In this document: positions 1 through 9,768 of the stretch, one piece after another | How the letters are laid out: the number at the start of each line of letters is the position of its first letter | Position numbering within the stretch: position 1 is the stretch's first letter | Source: Mycoplana rhizolycopersici | Lineage (GTDB): Bacteria > Pseudomonadota > Alphaproteobacteria > Rhizobiales > Rhizobiaceae | Assembly: GCF_013378445.1 (NCBI RefSeq) | Contig: NZ_JABXYK010000006.1 | Span: 1 to 64,000 of the forward strand | Length of the DNA stretch: 64,000 nucleotides | Direction of reading: 5' to 3' | Program-made: the position numbers and the translations under genes | Notes under the pieces: generated by a model | What the model was told of the DNA's origin: nothing | The model's input: only the letters and a program-made list of their open reading frames with translations | Database searches by the model: none

Positions 1-727
1 AGATCTTCGCTTCCTTGAACTTTTCGGCGAACTCGGCGTCGAAGACCTCCTGGAAGATGTCCTTGAAGCGGCCGTCATAGACCTTGAGGATGGTGTTCTT
101 GGTCGAGAGATAGACCGGCACCTTGCGTTGCAGGCCGTAGTTGAACGAGGCGCGGGCGAATTCGGTGATCGAATCGTCGAGGTTGTACATGCCCATGGCG
201 ACACCGGCAGACGGCGCGTCGAAGACGTCGTATTCGATTTCCTTGCCGTCCTCGCCGACGAACTTCATCGTAAGCTTGCCCTTGCCGGGGAACTTGAAGT
301 CGGTGGCGCGGTACTGGTCGCCGAAGGCGTGGCGGCCGACGATGATCGGCTTGGTCCAGCCGGGCACGAGGCGCGGAACGTTCTTGCAGATGATCGGCTC
401 GCGGAAGATGACGCCGCCGAGGATGTTGCGGATCGTGCCGTTCGGCGACTTCCACATCTTCTTCAGCTTGAACTCCTCGACGCGGCCTTCGTCCGGGGTG
501 ATCGTCGCGCACTTGACGCCGACGCCGTACTGCTTGATGGCGTTGGCAGCGTCGACGGTTATCTGATCGTCCGTCGCATCCCGGTTCTCGACGCTGAGGT
601 CGTAATACTTCAGGTCGATGTCGAGGTAGGGGTGGATCAGCTTTTCCTTGATGAACTGCCAGATGATGCGGGTCATCTCGTCGCCGTCGAGCTCGACGAC
701 CGGATTTGCGACCTTGATCTTAGCCAT
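1..727 (-). CDS. icd: NADP-dependent isocitrate dehydrogenase (partial, C-terminus off the window)
   Basis: Oxidises isocitrate to 2-oxoglutarate and CO2 in the TCA cycle, making NADPH. The visible 242 residues begin [20 protein letters not shown] and carry the substrate-binding stretch around [12 protein letters not shown], typical of the dimeric NADP-type enzyme of alphaproteobacteria (about 404 residues in full). The ATG at 727 is preceded by GAGG at good spacing. The gene runs off the left edge, so the C-terminal part is not visible. It is transcribed divergently from the secreted-protein gene at 1014. Confidence 0.96.
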   Translation of the reverse strand, partial: MAKIKVANPVVELDGDEMTRIIWQFIKEKLIHPYLDIDLKYYDLSVENRDATDDQITVDAANAIKQYGVGVKCATITPDEGRVEEFKLKKMWKSPNGTIRNILGGVIFREPIICKNVPRLVPGWTKPIIVGRHAFGDQYRATDFKFPGKGKLTMKFVGEDGKEIEYDVFDAPSAGVAMGMYNLDDSITEFARASFNYGLQRKVPVYLSTKNTILKVYDGRFKDIFQEVFDAEFAEKFKEAKI

Positions 728-790
728 GAAATTCCTCGCTGCCTGATGGGGGCGGACTGCCCCGTTTCGTGAAAGGACGGATCGTGTGCG

Positions 791-819
791 CCTATAGCAT
801 CGCGCGTGCGCAAGGCAAA
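791..819 (-). promoter_or_regulatory. Possible sigma-70 promoter of icd
   Basis: On the minus strand TTTGCC is followed after 17 bases by TATAGG, about 64 bases upstream of the icd start codon. Spacing and -10 box fit a housekeeping promoter, but the -35 box is poor. Sequence inspection only. Confidence 0.35.
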
Positions 820-1013
820 GGCAGCGCGGCCCGCGCAGGGATTATTTTCCATTTCGCCATGGCTTCGACTATGGTCCGCGCCGCCTCATGCCGGCTGCGT
901 CGCGAATTGATTCGCGTTGCCGGAATTTGTCCCAATTGACGCTGTTAGGCTTGGCGCGTGACGAACACGATAGGGCCTACCGGCCCGATAGCCGACCTGC
1001 TCGGGAGACGACC

Positions 1014-1619
1014 ATGATACGAATGAGCCTTGCTGCCGCCCTTTTCGCCCTGCCGTCGTTGGCCGTCGCGGCCGACGCAACCGCGCCGGTGCGCGAAATC
1101 ATGGACGTGGCGACGAAAAACTGGGCCGACGTGGCCGACGACAACGCGACGCCGCCTGATTATGTCGATTACTTCGACGACACCTTCCTTTCGCGGCTTT
1201 ACAGCAAGGATTTTGTTACGAAATATCGGGACGCCGCCAAATACCCGGTCTTCGAGGACAGCGGCTCGCCGTTCGACTACGACGTCATCGCGATGGGGCA
1301 GGACGGCTGCTCCTTCAAGGATCTGAAGATCGAGGCGCAGCCGCCCGTCAACGGCATGACCGTGGTCAAGACGACGTTCGACAACACCTACTGCTTCGGC
1401 GAACGTGAACCGGACTGGAAGCCGTCGGAAGTCGATTTCAACGTCATCGATGAAGACGGCCGCGCGGTGATCGACGATATTCTTCGTCCGCAGGATGGCG
1501 ATCCGGGCTCGCTGAAGGCGGAGATGCAGGAGATCAGCACCGAAGGGGCCTCCATGCCGCAGGATGGCGGCGGTGAGGAAGGTGCCGGCCCGAACGGCGC
1601 AACGCAGGATGGTCAGTAG
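1014..1619 (+). CDS. Secreted hypothetical protein
   Basis: A 201-residue protein starting at the ATG at 1014, chosen because GGAGA lies just upstream and a signal peptide follows directly (MIRMSLAAALFALPSLAVAA, likely cut after AVA-A). The mature part is acidic, with two cysteines about 33 residues apart (GCSFK and YCFGE) that could form a periplasmic disulfide. The last 30 residues are low-complexity Gly/Gln/Asp. I do not recognise the family. It stands alone between icd and trmJ. The periplasmic location is inferred; no function can be assigned. Confidence 0.7.
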   Translation: MIRMSLAAALFALPSLAVAADATAPVREIMDVATKNWADVADDNATPPDYVDYFDDTFLSRLYSKDFVTKYRDAAKYPVFEDSGSPFDYDVIAMGQDGCSFKDLKIEAQPPVNGMTVVKTTFDNTYCFGEREPDWKPSEVDFNVIDEDGRAVIDDILRPQDGDPGSLKAEMQEISTEGASMPQDGGGEEGAGPNGATQDGQ

Positions 1620-1725
1620 GCTTCTGCGAGGAAGGTGGCAGCGATGCCGTTGCACTGCACACCTTCTCATTTCGCGCCATTTGTGCCAGTGAGGCCTTAA
1701 ACCGGCACGAAGGATTGAAGACGGC

Positions 1726-2559
1726 ATGGCGGGTACGAACAGCGAGCGGCAACTGATTGCGGAGGGACCGGCGATCATCCTGGTCCACCCGCAACTCGGC
1801 GAAAACATCGGCATGGTGGCGCGCGCCATGGCCAATTTCGGCCTTGCCGAACTGCGGCTCGTCAATCCGCGCGACGGCTGGCCCAGCGAGAAGGCGATCT
1901 CGGCGGCGAGCAAGGCCGACCATGTGATCGCGGCGACGAAGGTGTTTTCCTCGCTGGAGGCGGCGGTCGCCGACCTCAACTTCGTCTATGCGACGACGGC
2001 ACGCGACCGCTACGGCTACAAGGAAGTGCGCTCGCCGGTGGTGGCTGCCGAGACGCTGAGGACGCGGTTCCGGGCCGGGGAGGCGACCGGCATTCTGTTC
2101 GGACGCGAACGCACCGGGCTGACCAACGAGGAAATCGCGCTTGCCGACGAACTCGTCACCTTTCCCGTCAATCCCGCCTTCGCCTCGCTCAATCTGGCGC
2201 AGGCCGTGCTCCTGATGAGCTACGAATGGATGAAGACGGGTATGGGCTCGCTCGAGGAAACCGCCTTTTCCGCCCTGCCGCAACGGCCGGCGCAGAAGGA
2301 CGAACTGCAGGGCCTGTTCGACCATGTGGAGGAGGCGCTGGATGCGCGCGGCTACTTCCGCCCCGCCGCCAAAAAGCCGAAATTGATAGAAAACCTGCGT
2401 TCCGCTCTTACCCGTCCCTCTTTCACCGGTTCGGAAATCCAGGTCTTGCGCGGCATCATCTCCTGTCTCGATCGTTTCACACGGGACGCCCCGCGCGGCA
2501 CCCCATCGCCAAACCGCACCCGCAACAGAAGGCCGAAGGCCGCGCGTGACGACGAATAG
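1726..2559 (+). CDS. trmJ: TrmJ-type SpoU/TrmH family RNA 2'-O-methyltransferase
   Basis: A 277-residue SPOUT methyltransferase. It has the N-terminal motif [19 protein letters not shown], the SAM-knot motif [13 protein letters not shown] and the C-terminal motif [16 protein letters not shown]. TrmJ methylates the 2'-OH of residue 32 in the anticodon loop of certain tRNAs; assignment to TrmJ rather than another SpoU member rests on length and these motifs. The last 14 bases overlap the murI start, implying translational coupling. A basic C-terminal tail ([15 protein letters not shown]) may aid RNA binding. Confidence 0.85.
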   Translation: MAGTNSERQLIAEGPAIILVHPQLGENIGMVARAMANFGLAELRLVNPRDGWPSEKAISAASKADHVIAATKVFSSLEAAVADLNFVYATTARDRYGYKEVRSPVVAAETLRTRFRAGEATGILFGRERTGLTNEEIALADELVTFPVNPAFASLNLAQAVLLMSYEWMKTGMGSLEETAFSALPQRPAQKDELQGLFDHVEEALDARGYFRPAAKKPKLIENLRSALTRPSFTGSEIQVLRGIISCLDRFTRDAPRGTPSPNRTRNRRPKAARDDE

Positions 2560-3334
2560 CCCCAAGCCCATACTGGTCTTCGACAGCGGCATCGGCGGGC
2601 TGACGGTGCTGCGCGAGGCGCGCGTGATGATGCCGGAGCGCCACTTCACCTATGTCGCCGACGACGCCGGTTTTCCCTATGGCGGCTGGGAGGAGGAGGC
2701 GCTGAAGAAGCGGGTCGTCTCGCTGTTCGACAAGCTTCTTGCGCAGCACGACCCGGAAGTCTGCATCATCGCCTGCAACACCGCCTTCACGCTGGCCGGC
2801 GCGGATCTGCGCGCGGCCTTTCCGCAGATGCGCTTCGTCGGCACGGTGCCTGCGATCAAGCCGGCGGCTGAACGCACCCGCTCTGGCCTCGTTTCCGTGC
2901 TTGCGACCCCCGGGACGGTCAGGCGCGCCTATACGCGCGACCTGATCCAGTCCTTCGCCAGCCAGTGTCATGTGCGGCTGGTGGGCTCGGAGAACCTCGC
3001 GCGCATGGCCGAAGCCTATATTCGCGGCGAAACGCTTTCGGACGAGGCGGTCCTTTCCGAGATCGCGCAGTGCTTTATCGAGCAGGACGGCCGCAAGACC
3101 GACATCGTCGTGCTTGCCTGCACGCATTATCCGTTCATGGCCAACCTTTTTCGCAGGCTGGCGCCGTGGCCGGTGGACTGGCTGGATCCCGCCGAGGCGA
3201 TCGCCCGCCAGGCGCGGCGGCTGGTGCCGGCGCTCGAAGCCATTGCGCCCGGCGAGGATGTTGCCGTGTTCACCTCCGGCAATCCCGATTTTTCGACGCG
3301 GCGGCTGATGCAGGGCTTCGGGCTGCGGGTGTAG
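2546..3334 (+). CDS. murI: Glutamate racemase
   Basis: Interconverts L- and D-glutamate to supply D-Glu for peptidoglycan. The 262-residue protein shows DSGIGGLT near residue 13 and the two catalytic cysteines in ACNTAF (Cys77) and ACTHYPF (Cys192). The start is a GTG at 2546 inside trmJ, giving the full N-terminus just before the FDSGIGG motif. No terminator is obvious downstream. The Phe after CNTA, where many family members have Ser, is a minor variant. Confidence 0.95.
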   Translation: MTTNSPKPILVFDSGIGGLTVLREARVMMPERHFTYVADDAGFPYGGWEEEALKKRVVSLFDKLLAQHDPEVCIIACNTAFTLAGADLRAAFPQMRFVGTVPAIKPAAERTRSGLVSVLATPGTVRRAYTRDLIQSFASQCHVRLVGSENLARMAEAYIRGETLSDEAVLSEIAQCFIEQDGRKTDIVVLACTHYPFMANLFRRLAPWPVDWLDPAEAIARQARRLVPALEAIAPGEDVAVFTSGNPDFSTRRLMQGFGLRV

Positions 3335-3471
3335 TTTCGCGCCGCTGGCCAAACCTTCCTGTGGGTTTTGTATTTTGGGGTCCCCGCAGGCGCAGTCTTT
3401 CATGCTAGGTCTTCGCCGTTTTTCCCGGCCACGCGCGCCGGACGAATCGTTTGGTTGGGCACGAGGGTCGC

Positions 3472-4986
3472 ATGAAGGTCGGCATCGACATGGGAACGGC
3501 GCAGGGCGGCGCGCCGGCCGCGCTCGATATCGAGGAGTTGCTTGCGACCCGTCTTCTCGTCCAGGGCAATTCCGGCTCGGGCAAGTCGCACCTGTTGCGG
3601 CGACTGCTGGAGCAGTCGGCGCCGTGGGTGCAGCAGTGCATCATCGATCCCGAGGGTGATTTCGTCACGCTGGCCGACAAGTTCGGCCACATCGTCGTAG
3701 AGGGCGAGCGCACCGATGCCGAACTGGTCGGCATCGCCACCCGTATCCGCCAGCACCGCGTCTCCTGCGTCCTGTCGCTGGAGGGGCTGGAGGTGGAGCA
3801 GCAGATGCGCACCGCCGGCATCTTCCTCAACGCTATGTTCGACGCCGACCGCGACTACTGGTATCCCGTGCTCGTCGTGGTCGACGAGGCGCAGATGTTC
3901 GCGCCCTCGGTTGCCGGCGACGTCGGCGAGGAGGCGCGCAAGCTTTCGCTCGGCGCCATGACCAACCTGATGTGCCGCGGGCGAAAGCGAGGCCTTGCCG
4001 GCGTGATCGCCACCCAGCGCCTTGCGAAGCTCGCCAAGAATGTCGCCGCCGAAGCCTCCAACTTCCTGATGGGGCGCACCTTTCTTGACATCGACATGGC
4101 ACGCGCGGCCGACCTGCTGGGCATGGACCGCCGGCAGGCGGAGATGTTCCGCGACCTGAAGCGCGGCTCCTTCGTCGCACTCGGCCCGGCCCTGTCGCGC
4201 CGGCCGCTTGCAGTGACGATCGGTGCGGTCGAGACCTCGGCCCGCTCGACCAGCCCGAAACTGATGCCGCTGCCGGAAGCGCCGGAGGATGTCGCCGACC
4301 TGATCTTCACGCCGGATCCGGAGGAATTCACGCGTCCGATCTTGCGCCGCGCCCCGCCGCAGCCGCGGCCGACGACCGACATCCTCGCCGAATTGTCACG
4401 CGCGCGGCCCGAACCCGTCGCGGTCGAGACCGCCCGGCCCGCGGTCCCCGAAATGCCTGCCGAAGAGCGCGAGGCGATGCTCGATCATGTGCTGGCCGAG
4501 ATCCTCGACAATCCGGGAGCTGCCTTCCGGGCGGATGCCGAACTGTTCCAGGACTTCCTCGTGCGCTGCCGCATTCGTCGCGTGCCTGGCGCGCCGTTGT
4601 CGCTTCCTGCATTCCGTCGCAAGATGGCGGTGGCCCGCTCCGGCGTCGATGCCGAGACGGCGGCCACCGAGGTCTGGCAGACCGCGCTCGACCTCTCCCG
4701 CCAGGTGAGCGAGGACCTGCAGGGCGTATTCCTGCTGGTCGCGCAATCGGCGGTACGCGGGCTTGCCTGCCCGTCGGATGCGATGATCGCGCGCGCTTAC
4801 GGCACGCATTCGGCCCGTCGCGCGCGCCGGCTGCTCGGCTATTTCGAGGAGCAGGGGCTCGTCGTCGTCCACAGCGATATCGCGGGGCACCGCATCGTCG
4901 CCTTCCCGGATCTCGCCTGCGAAACGGCGCCGGGCGATCCGAACGCGTCGGACCCCGGCGCCGATTCCCGCGACGCCGCCGAGTAG
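3472..4986 (+). CDS. HerA-like (DUF87) ATP-binding protein with a C-terminal helix-turn-helix-like region
   Basis: A 504-residue P-loop ATPase. Walker A is GNSGSGKS (about residues 32-39) and Walker B is VVVDEAQMF, followed by GRKRGLAGVIATQRLAK, a layout seen in HerA/FtsK-type DUF87 ATPases. Beyond residue 280 the similarity ends. The last 70 residues (ARAYGTHSARRARRLLGYF then EEQGLVVVHSDIAGHRIVAF) look like a winged helix, suggesting DNA binding. I chose the ATG at 3472 because GAGGG sits 5 bases upstream; a TTG at 3451 is possible. No NurA-type nuclease lies alongside, so the role is open. It ends 3 bases from the convergent TerC-family stop codon. Confidence 0.8.
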   Translation: MKVGIDMGTAQGGAPAALDIEELLATRLLVQGNSGSGKSHLLRRLLEQSAPWVQQCIIDPEGDFVTLADKFGHIVVEGERTDAELVGIATRIRQHRVSCVLSLEGLEVEQQMRTAGIFLNAMFDADRDYWYPVLVVVDEAQMFAPSVAGDVGEEARKLSLGAMTNLMCRGRKRGLAGVIATQRLAKLAKNVAAEASNFLMGRTFLDIDMARAADLLGMDRRQAEMFRDLKRGSFVALGPALSRRPLAVTIGAVETSARSTSPKLMPLPEAPEDVADLIFTPDPEEFTRPILRRAPPQPRPTTDILAELSRARPEPVAVETARPAVPEMPAEEREAMLDHVLAEILDNPGAAFRADAELFQDFLVRCRIRRVPGAPLSLPAFRRKMAVARSGVDAETAATEVWQTALDLSRQVSEDLQGVFLLVAQSAVRGLACPSDAMIARAYGTHSARRARRLLGYFEEQGLVVVHSDIAGHRIVAFPDLACETAPGDPNASDPGADSRDAAE

Positions 4987-4989
4987 GGT

Positions 4990-5982
4990 TTAGGCGTCTT
5001 CCGTCAGCGGCTTTGCCTCCTCGTTGCGGGTGGCCCAAAGCGAGCCGACGATGCCGGCGGCAAGGATCGCGACGGTGACCCCAAGGGAGATCATCGGCGG
5101 GATCTTCGCAAGACCCAGCATGTCGGCGACGAAGATCTTCGAGCCGATGAAGATCAGTACGGTCGCCAGCGCATATTTCAGATAGGCGAAGCGGTGGATC
5201 AGGGCGGAGAGCGCGAAGTAGAGCGCACGCAGTCCGAGGATCGCGAAGATATTCGACGTATAGACGATGAACGGATCGGTGGTGATTGCGAAGATTGCCG
5301 GGATCGAATCGACGGCGAAAACGAGGTCGGCGAACTCGACCAGCACCAATGCCAGCAGGAGCGGTGTGACGAAGGTGCGCAGACGGCCTGTTTTCTCGTC
5401 GACCTGGCGGACGAGGAAGCGATCGCCGTGCAGCCGGTCGGTAACGGGAAGGCGGCGGCGCAGCAACTTCAGCAGCGGGTTGTTGGCGACGTCATAGGCC
5501 TCCTCGGACGAGAAGAGCATCTTGATGCCGGTGAAGACGAGGAAGGCGGCGAAAAGGTAAAGCACCCAGCCGTAGTTCTCGACGACGGCCGCACCCGCTC
5601 CGATCATGATGCCGCGCAGCACGATGACGCCGAGGATGCCGTAGAGCAGCACGCGGTGCTGGTAGTGCCTCGGAATGGCGAAATAGCCGAAGATCATCGC
5701 GATGACGAAGATGTTGTCCATCGCGAGGCTCTTTTCGACCACGAAGCCGGTCAGATACTCGATGCCGGCCTGCTGGCCGGATTGGAGCCAGACGAAACCG
5801 CCGAAGGCGAGGCCGAGCGCGATGTAGAAGGCGGAGAGAAGAAGGCTCTCACGTATGCCGATCTCCTTGTTTTCCTTGTGGAGAACCCCGAGATCGAGAG
5901 CGAGGAGGGCAAGGACAATCGCCAGGAAGGAGAGCCACATCCAAACGGCGGTCCCCTGGAAGTCGTGCATAAGAAAATCCAT
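4990..5982 (-). CDS. TerC family integral membrane protein
   Basis: A 330-residue polytopic membrane protein of the TerC/Alx family, which is linked to manganese efflux and to tellurite resistance in some members. Eight or nine hydrophobic segments are visible, with the family-typical acidic intramembrane motifs VEKSLAMDNIFVIAM and VEFADLVFAVDSIPA, and a cytoplasmic linker with LLRRRLPVTDRLHG. The ATG at 5982 (MDFLMHDFQGT) was preferred because AGGAA precedes it; a longer frame reaches 6039. It is divergent from rpsD. I looked for a yybP-ykoY manganese riboswitch upstream and did not find one. Confidence 0.88.
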   Translation of the reverse strand: MDFLMHDFQGTAVWMWLSFLAIVLALLALDLGVLHKENKEIGIRESLLLSAFYIALGLAFGGFVWLQSGQQAGIEYLTGFVVEKSLAMDNIFVIAMIFGYFAIPRHYQHRVLLYGILGVIVLRGIMIGAGAAVVENYGWVLYLFAAFLVFTGIKMLFSSEEAYDVANNPLLKLLRRRLPVTDRLHGDRFLVRQVDEKTGRLRTFVTPLLLALVLVEFADLVFAVDSIPAIFAITTDPFIVYTSNIFAILGLRALYFALSALIHRFAYLKYALATVLIFIGSKIFVADMLGLAKIPPMISLGVTVAILAAGIVGSLWATRNEEAKPLTEDA

Positions 5983-6318
5983 GAAAGGGTTTCCTACGCC
6001 GGATATGTTGATGTTTGCAGCTCCGACATCACGGGTCATCCGGCTTCACACGTCAGAGGGGCCCGGTGCTGCGTGAGCCGGCAGATAGGGGCGGGGGTTT
6101 CGGTCCGCAAGATGCGTTGACATTCTTGTGAAAACGTCCTACAGACCCGCCCAACGCCGGGCAGCGATGCCCGGTGTTTCATTTGACATGTCCCGTGGTT
6201 TTTCCGGTCGCGTATCGTGAGGAACCTGTCAGAAAGCCGAAAACGGCATTCAGAGGAGGGCGTGTTTCCTTGATCCGGATTGGTAACGATCCGGTGTAAC
6301 ACTATGAAAGGAAATGCG
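5983..6318. other. Intergenic region between the divergent TerC gene and rpsD
   Basis: A stretch of 336 bases without a gene. On the plus strand it holds a good sigma-70-type promoter, a GC-rich hairpin close to the predicted start of transcription (CCGGGC, loop AGCGAT, GCCCGG at 6157-6174) and a long rpsD leader. Near 6272-6295 GATCCGG occurs twice as a direct repeat. On the minus strand I can only point to a ribosome binding site for the TerC gene. Confidence 0.6.
6117..6145 (+). promoter_or_regulatory. Predicted sigma-70 promoter of rpsD
   Basis: TTGACA at 6117-6122, a 17-base spacer, then TACAGA at 6140-6145. This is the best housekeeping-type promoter seen in the window. Transcription would start near 6152, giving a leader of about 165 bases before the rpsD ATG, with a strong hairpin at its very 5' end. 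Confidence 0.6.
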
Positions 6319-6936
6319 ATGAGCAAGCGCGCTTCATCCAAGTACAAAATTGACCGCCGTATGGGCGAAAATATCTGGGGTCGTCCGAAGTCCCCGGTCA
6401 ACCGCCGCGAATACGGCCCGGGCCAGCACGGCCAGCGCCGCAAGTCCAAGCTTTCCGACTTCGGCGTGCAGCTGCGCGCCAAGCAGAAGCTGAAGGGCTA
6501 CTACGGCGACCTGCGCGAAAAGCAGTTCCGCGCCACCTACGAGGAAGCCAACCGCCGCAAGGGCGACACCGGCGAGAACCTGATCGGCCTGCTCGAGTCG
6601 CGTCTGGACGCGATCGTCTACCGCGCCAAGTTCGTTCCGACGGTCTTCGCTGCCCGCCAGTTCGTCAACCACGGCCACGTCAAGGTCAACGGCGTCCGCG
6701 TCAACATCGGTTCCTACCGCTGCAAGGCCGGCGATGTCATCGAAGTCCGCGAGAAGTCCAAGCAGCTCGTTACGGTTCTGGAATCGGTCGGCCTCGCCGA
6801 GCGTGACGTTCCGGACTACATCGAAGTCGACCACAACAAGATGGTTGCGACCTTCGCACGCGTTCCGGGCCTCTCTGACGTACCGTACCCGGTCGTCATG
6901 GAACCGAACCTGGTCGTCGAATTCTATTCGCGCTAA
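6319..6936 (+). CDS. rpsD: 30S ribosomal protein S4
   Basis: A 205-residue ribosomal protein that binds 16S rRNA early in 30S assembly. The N-terminus [20 protein letters not shown] and the S4 domain ([20 protein letters not shown] then [20 protein letters not shown]) are unmistakable. The start at 6319 has AAAGGAAA upstream. It is monocistronic here, with its own promoter and a strong terminator, as in other rhizobia where rpsD sits away from the main ribosomal operons. The gene uses strongly preferred codons, as expected for a highly expressed protein. Confidence 0.98.
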   Translation: MSKRASSKYKIDRRMGENIWGRPKSPVNRREYGPGQHGQRRKSKLSDFGVQLRAKQKLKGYYGDLREKQFRATYEEANRRKGDTGENLIGLLESRLDAIVYRAKFVPTVFAARQFVNHGHVKVNGVRVNIGSYRCKAGDVIEVREKSKQLVTVLESVGLAERDVPDYIEVDHNKMVATFARVPGLSDVPYPVVMEPNLVVEFYSR

Positions 6937-6962
6937 TTTCGGCCAAAAGCCTGTCGAATGCG

Positions 6963-6991
6963 AAAGCCGCCCCGAAACGGGCGGCTTTTTT
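6963..6991 (+). terminator. Rho-independent terminator of rpsD
   Basis: AAAGCCGCCC, loop CGAAAC, GGGCGGCTTT, then a run of T residues. A 10-bp stem 26 bases after the rpsD stop codon. Confidence 0.9.
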
Positions 6992-7024
6992 GTCATACGG
7001 AATCTGAATTCGGAGGATTGCCGC

Positions 7025-7954
7025 ATGCCGGACCTGCAGACGATCGTCGGCGAAATACATCGCGAGCTGTCGCCGCGCTTCGGCGAAGGGCGCGTGGCGG
7101 ATTACATTCCGCAACTGGCAAGGGTCCGGTCGGACCGGTTCGGAATTGCGGTGCAGACGGTCGACGGCGACGTCCATCTTGCGGGCGACGCGGACGTTTC
7201 CTTCTCCATCCAGAGCATCTCGAAGGTGTTCACGCTGACGATCGCGCTCGGCAAGCTCGGCGACGCGATCTGGAAGCGGGTGGGGCGGGAGCCTTCCGGC
7301 ACTGCCTTCAATTCGATCGTGCAGCTGGAGCGTGAGGCGGGCATTCCGCGCAATCCCTTCATCAATGCCGGTGCGCTTGCCATCACCGATCTTCTGCTTG
7401 CCGGCCATCCGCCGAAGGAGGCCATCGGCGAGATCCTGCGGTTCGTGCGCTATCTCGCCGACGACGAGGACATCGTCATCGATCACGAGGTGGCCAGGTC
7501 GGAGGCGGCGACGGGATACCGTAACGCCGCGCTTGCGAATTTCATGCGCTCGTTCGACCGGCTGAACCATCCCGTCGAGCATGTGCTCGGCGTCTATTTC
7601 CACCAGTGCGCCATCGCCATGAGCTGCCGGCAGCTTGCGCGCGCCGGTCTTTATCTCGCCGCCGGCGGCAGCAATCCGCTGACCGGTTATCGCGTAGTCT
7701 CGCGCCTGCGCGCGCGCCGCATCAACGCACTGATGCTGACCTGCGGCCATTACGACGGATCTGGCGATTTCGCCTATCACGTTGGCCTTCCGGGCAAGAG
7801 CGGTGTGGGCGGGGGCATCCTTGCCATCGCGCCCGGCAAGGCCTCCATTGCGGTCTGGTCGCCGGGATTGAACGAGGTCGGCAACTCCGCGCTTGGCACG
7901 GTCGCGCTGGAGATGCTGGCGGCGCGCACAGGCTGGTCGGTTTTTGGCGCTTGA
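7025..7954 (+). CDS. glsA: Glutaminase
   Basis: Hydrolyses L-glutamine to glutamate and ammonia. The 309-residue length matches the serine-type glutaminase family. The Ser-x-x-Lys catalytic motif is seen in [10 protein letters not shown] (about residues 60-69), followed by [11 protein letters not shown] and the C-terminal [16 protein letters not shown]. The ATG at 7025 has GGAGG at ideal spacing. The gene follows the rpsD terminator and is on the same strand as ttcA, 55 bases downstream. Confidence 0.95.
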   Translation: MPDLQTIVGEIHRELSPRFGEGRVADYIPQLARVRSDRFGIAVQTVDGDVHLAGDADVSFSIQSISKVFTLTIALGKLGDAIWKRVGREPSGTAFNSIVQLEREAGIPRNPFINAGALAITDLLLAGHPPKEAIGEILRFVRYLADDEDIVIDHEVARSEAATGYRNAALANFMRSFDRLNHPVEHVLGVYFHQCAIAMSCRQLARAGLYLAAGGSNPLTGYRVVSRLRARRINALMLTCGHYDGSGDFAYHVGLPGKSGVGGGILAIAPGKASIAVWSPGLNEVGNSALGTVALEMLAARTGWSVFGA

Positions 7955-8009
7955 TTGTCGCGCCCGTTCGGGGCATTCCAACCCGGACGACTTAACGACG
8001 GAAGCTTTG

Positions 8010-8882
8010 ATGACGCTCGCGCTCAGGACCGAGGAAGACGCCGACGATGGCGGCCCGCGCCACCCGCTGTTTTCCGATGCGCCCTCGTCGGTCTCCTTCA
8101 ACAAGCTGCGCAAAAGGCTCCTGCGGCAGGTGCGGCAGGCGATCGACGACTTTGACATGCTGAAGGGGCAGAAGCGCTGGCTAATCGGCGTCTCCGGCGG
8201 CAAGGACAGCTACAGCCTTTTGGCTTTGCTGATGGATCTGAAATGGCGGGGGCTCCTGCCGGTGGAGCTGATCGCCTGCAATCTCGACCAGGGCCAGCCG
8301 AATTTTCCAAAGCACGTGCTGCCGGACTATCTTTCCTCGATCGGGGTCGAACACCGGATTGAGTATCGCGACACCTATTCGATCGTGAAGGAAAAAGTGC
8401 CGCAGGGGGCGACCTACTGCTCGCTCTGCTCGCGGCTCAGGCGCGGCAATCTCTATCGCATCGCCCGCGAGGAGGGCTGCGACGCGCTGGTGCTCGGCCA
8501 TCACCGGGAGGACATCCTCGAGACCTTCTTCATGAATTTCTTCCATGGCGGCCGACTGGCCGCGATGCCAGCGAAGCTTCTCAACGACGACGGCGACCTG
8601 ATGGTGCTCCGTCCGCTTGCCTATGCGGCAGAGGACGACCTTGCCAAGTTCGCCGCCGCCATGCGCTTTCCGATCATTCCCTGCGACCTGTGCGGCTCCC
8701 AGGACGGGCTGCAGCGCAATGCGATGAAGGCCATGCTGGCCGACATCGAGGCGCGTATGCCGGGGCGCAAGGACACCATGCTGCGGGCGCTGTCGCACGT
8801 GAACCCCTCGCATCTGCTCGATCCCAAGCTTTTCGATTTTTCCTCCCTTGCAACGGTAACTTCAAATGACGATCAACTTTGA
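8010..8882 (+). CDS. ttcA: tRNA 2-thiocytidine(32) synthetase TtcA
   Basis: Adds sulfur to cytidine 32 of certain tRNAs, using ATP and an iron-sulfur cluster. The 290-residue protein has the PP-loop SGGKDS (62-67), the CSLC motif (137-140) and PCDLC (Cys225, Cys228), the cysteines that hold the [4Fe-4S] cluster in this family. The ATG at 8010 with GGAAG upstream was chosen. Its 3' end overlaps the next gene by 17 bases. The cluster dependence links it functionally to the suf operon in this window. Confidence 0.94.
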   Translation: MTLALRTEEDADDGGPRHPLFSDAPSSVSFNKLRKRLLRQVRQAIDDFDMLKGQKRWLIGVSGGKDSYSLLALLMDLKWRGLLPVELIACNLDQGQPNFPKHVLPDYLSSIGVEHRIEYRDTYSIVKEKVPQGATYCSLCSRLRRGNLYRIAREEGCDALVLGHHREDILETFFMNFFHGGRLAAMPAKLLNDDGDLMVLRPLAYAAEDDLAKFAAAMRFPIIPCDLCGSQDGLQRNAMKAMLADIEARMPGRKDTMLRALSHVNPSHLLDPKLFDFSSLATVTSNDDQL

Positions 8883-9693
8883 CATCAATGCGCTTGCGTT
8901 CCTGCTGAGTTCGGCAGCGGAAGCCGAGATCCGCCCGCGTTTCCGGGCGCTCGGAAAGGACGACATACGCGAAAAGACGAGTGCCATCGATCTTGTTACG
9001 GAGGCTGACGTTGCGGCGGAGCGCTTCATCAAGGCCGGCATGGATGCGGTGCTGCCGGGAGCGCTGTTCGTGGGCGAGGAGAGCGTGGCGGCCGATCCCT
9101 CGCTGTTGCGGAAACTTGCCGAGGCGGATCTTGCCGTCGTCGTGGACCCGATCGACGGGACCTTCAACTTCGCAGCGGGCGTACCGCTCTTCGGCGTCAT
9201 GGCGTCGGTCGTCTCCGGCGGCGAGACGATCGCGGGCGTCATCTACGATCCGATGGGCGACGACTTCGTGCTGGCCGAAAAGGGAGCTGGCGCGTGGCAG
9301 ACGGGCGGCCATCGTCCGGCCAGCCGGCTTAAGGCCGCCGCTGCGGTTCCGCTCGCCGAAATGACCGGCATGGCATCGACCGGGTTCCTGCCGGCGGACA
9401 AGCGCGCCGGGATCATGGCCAACCTCGCCAAGGTGGCATTCGCCTCGAACTACCGCTGCGCCGCGCACGAATACCGTACCTTTGCCGCAGGTCACGTCCA
9501 TTATCTGATGTACAACAAGCTGATGCCCTGGGATCACCTGGGCGGCACGCTCATCAGTCAGGAAGCCGGCGCCTATGCCGCGCGCTTCGACGGCTCGCGC
9601 TACCTGCCGAGGCATGTCGAGGGCGGCCTTCTGATCGCGCCCGACAAGGACAGCTGGGAAATGATGCGCCGGGAAGTCTTCGTTCTCGATTGA
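8866..9693 (+). CDS. Inositol monophosphatase family protein
   Basis: A 275-residue Mg-dependent phosphatase of the inositol monophosphatase/CysQ fold. Metal-binding motifs are visible: GEES (70-73), DPIDGTFNF (94-102) and WDHLGG near residue 218. The last motif is WD-x-LGG rather than the more usual WDxAAG, so the substrate is uncertain (inositol phosphate, PAP or histidinol phosphate are all possible in this superfamily). It overlaps ttcA by 17 bases and is probably co-transcribed with it. Confidence 0.88.
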   Translation: MTINFDINALAFLLSSAAEAEIRPRFRALGKDDIREKTSAIDLVTEADVAAERFIKAGMDAVLPGALFVGEESVAADPSLLRKLAEADLAVVVDPIDGTFNFAAGVPLFGVMASVVSGGETIAGVIYDPMGDDFVLAEKGAGAWQTGGHRPASRLKAAAAVPLAEMTGMASTGFLPADKRAGIMANLAKVAFASNYRCAAHEYRTFAAGHVHYLMYNKLMPWDHLGGTLISQEAGAYAARFDGSRYLPRHVEGGLLIAPDKDSWEMMRREVFVLD

Positions 9694-9710
9694 TCGACCT
9701 CACGCTTAAC

Positions 9711-9748
9711 GCAAAAGGCCCGGACGAGCGATCGTCCGGGCCTTTTGC
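9711..9748. terminator. Bidirectional terminator between the IMPase-like gene and the MFS exporter
   Basis: A perfect 17-bp stem (GCAAAAGGCCCGGACGA and its complement) capped by a GCGA tetraloop, with A and T tracts on the two flanks. It can terminate transcription from both convergent genes. Confidence 0.92.
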
Positions 9749-9768
9749 TATTGTCAGTTCGGCCGTCC

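Noticed and set aside
5983-6120. A yybP-ykoY manganese riboswitch upstream of the TerC-family gene
   Set aside because: TerC genes often carry one, but the conserved blocks of that riboswitch are not present on the minus strand here.
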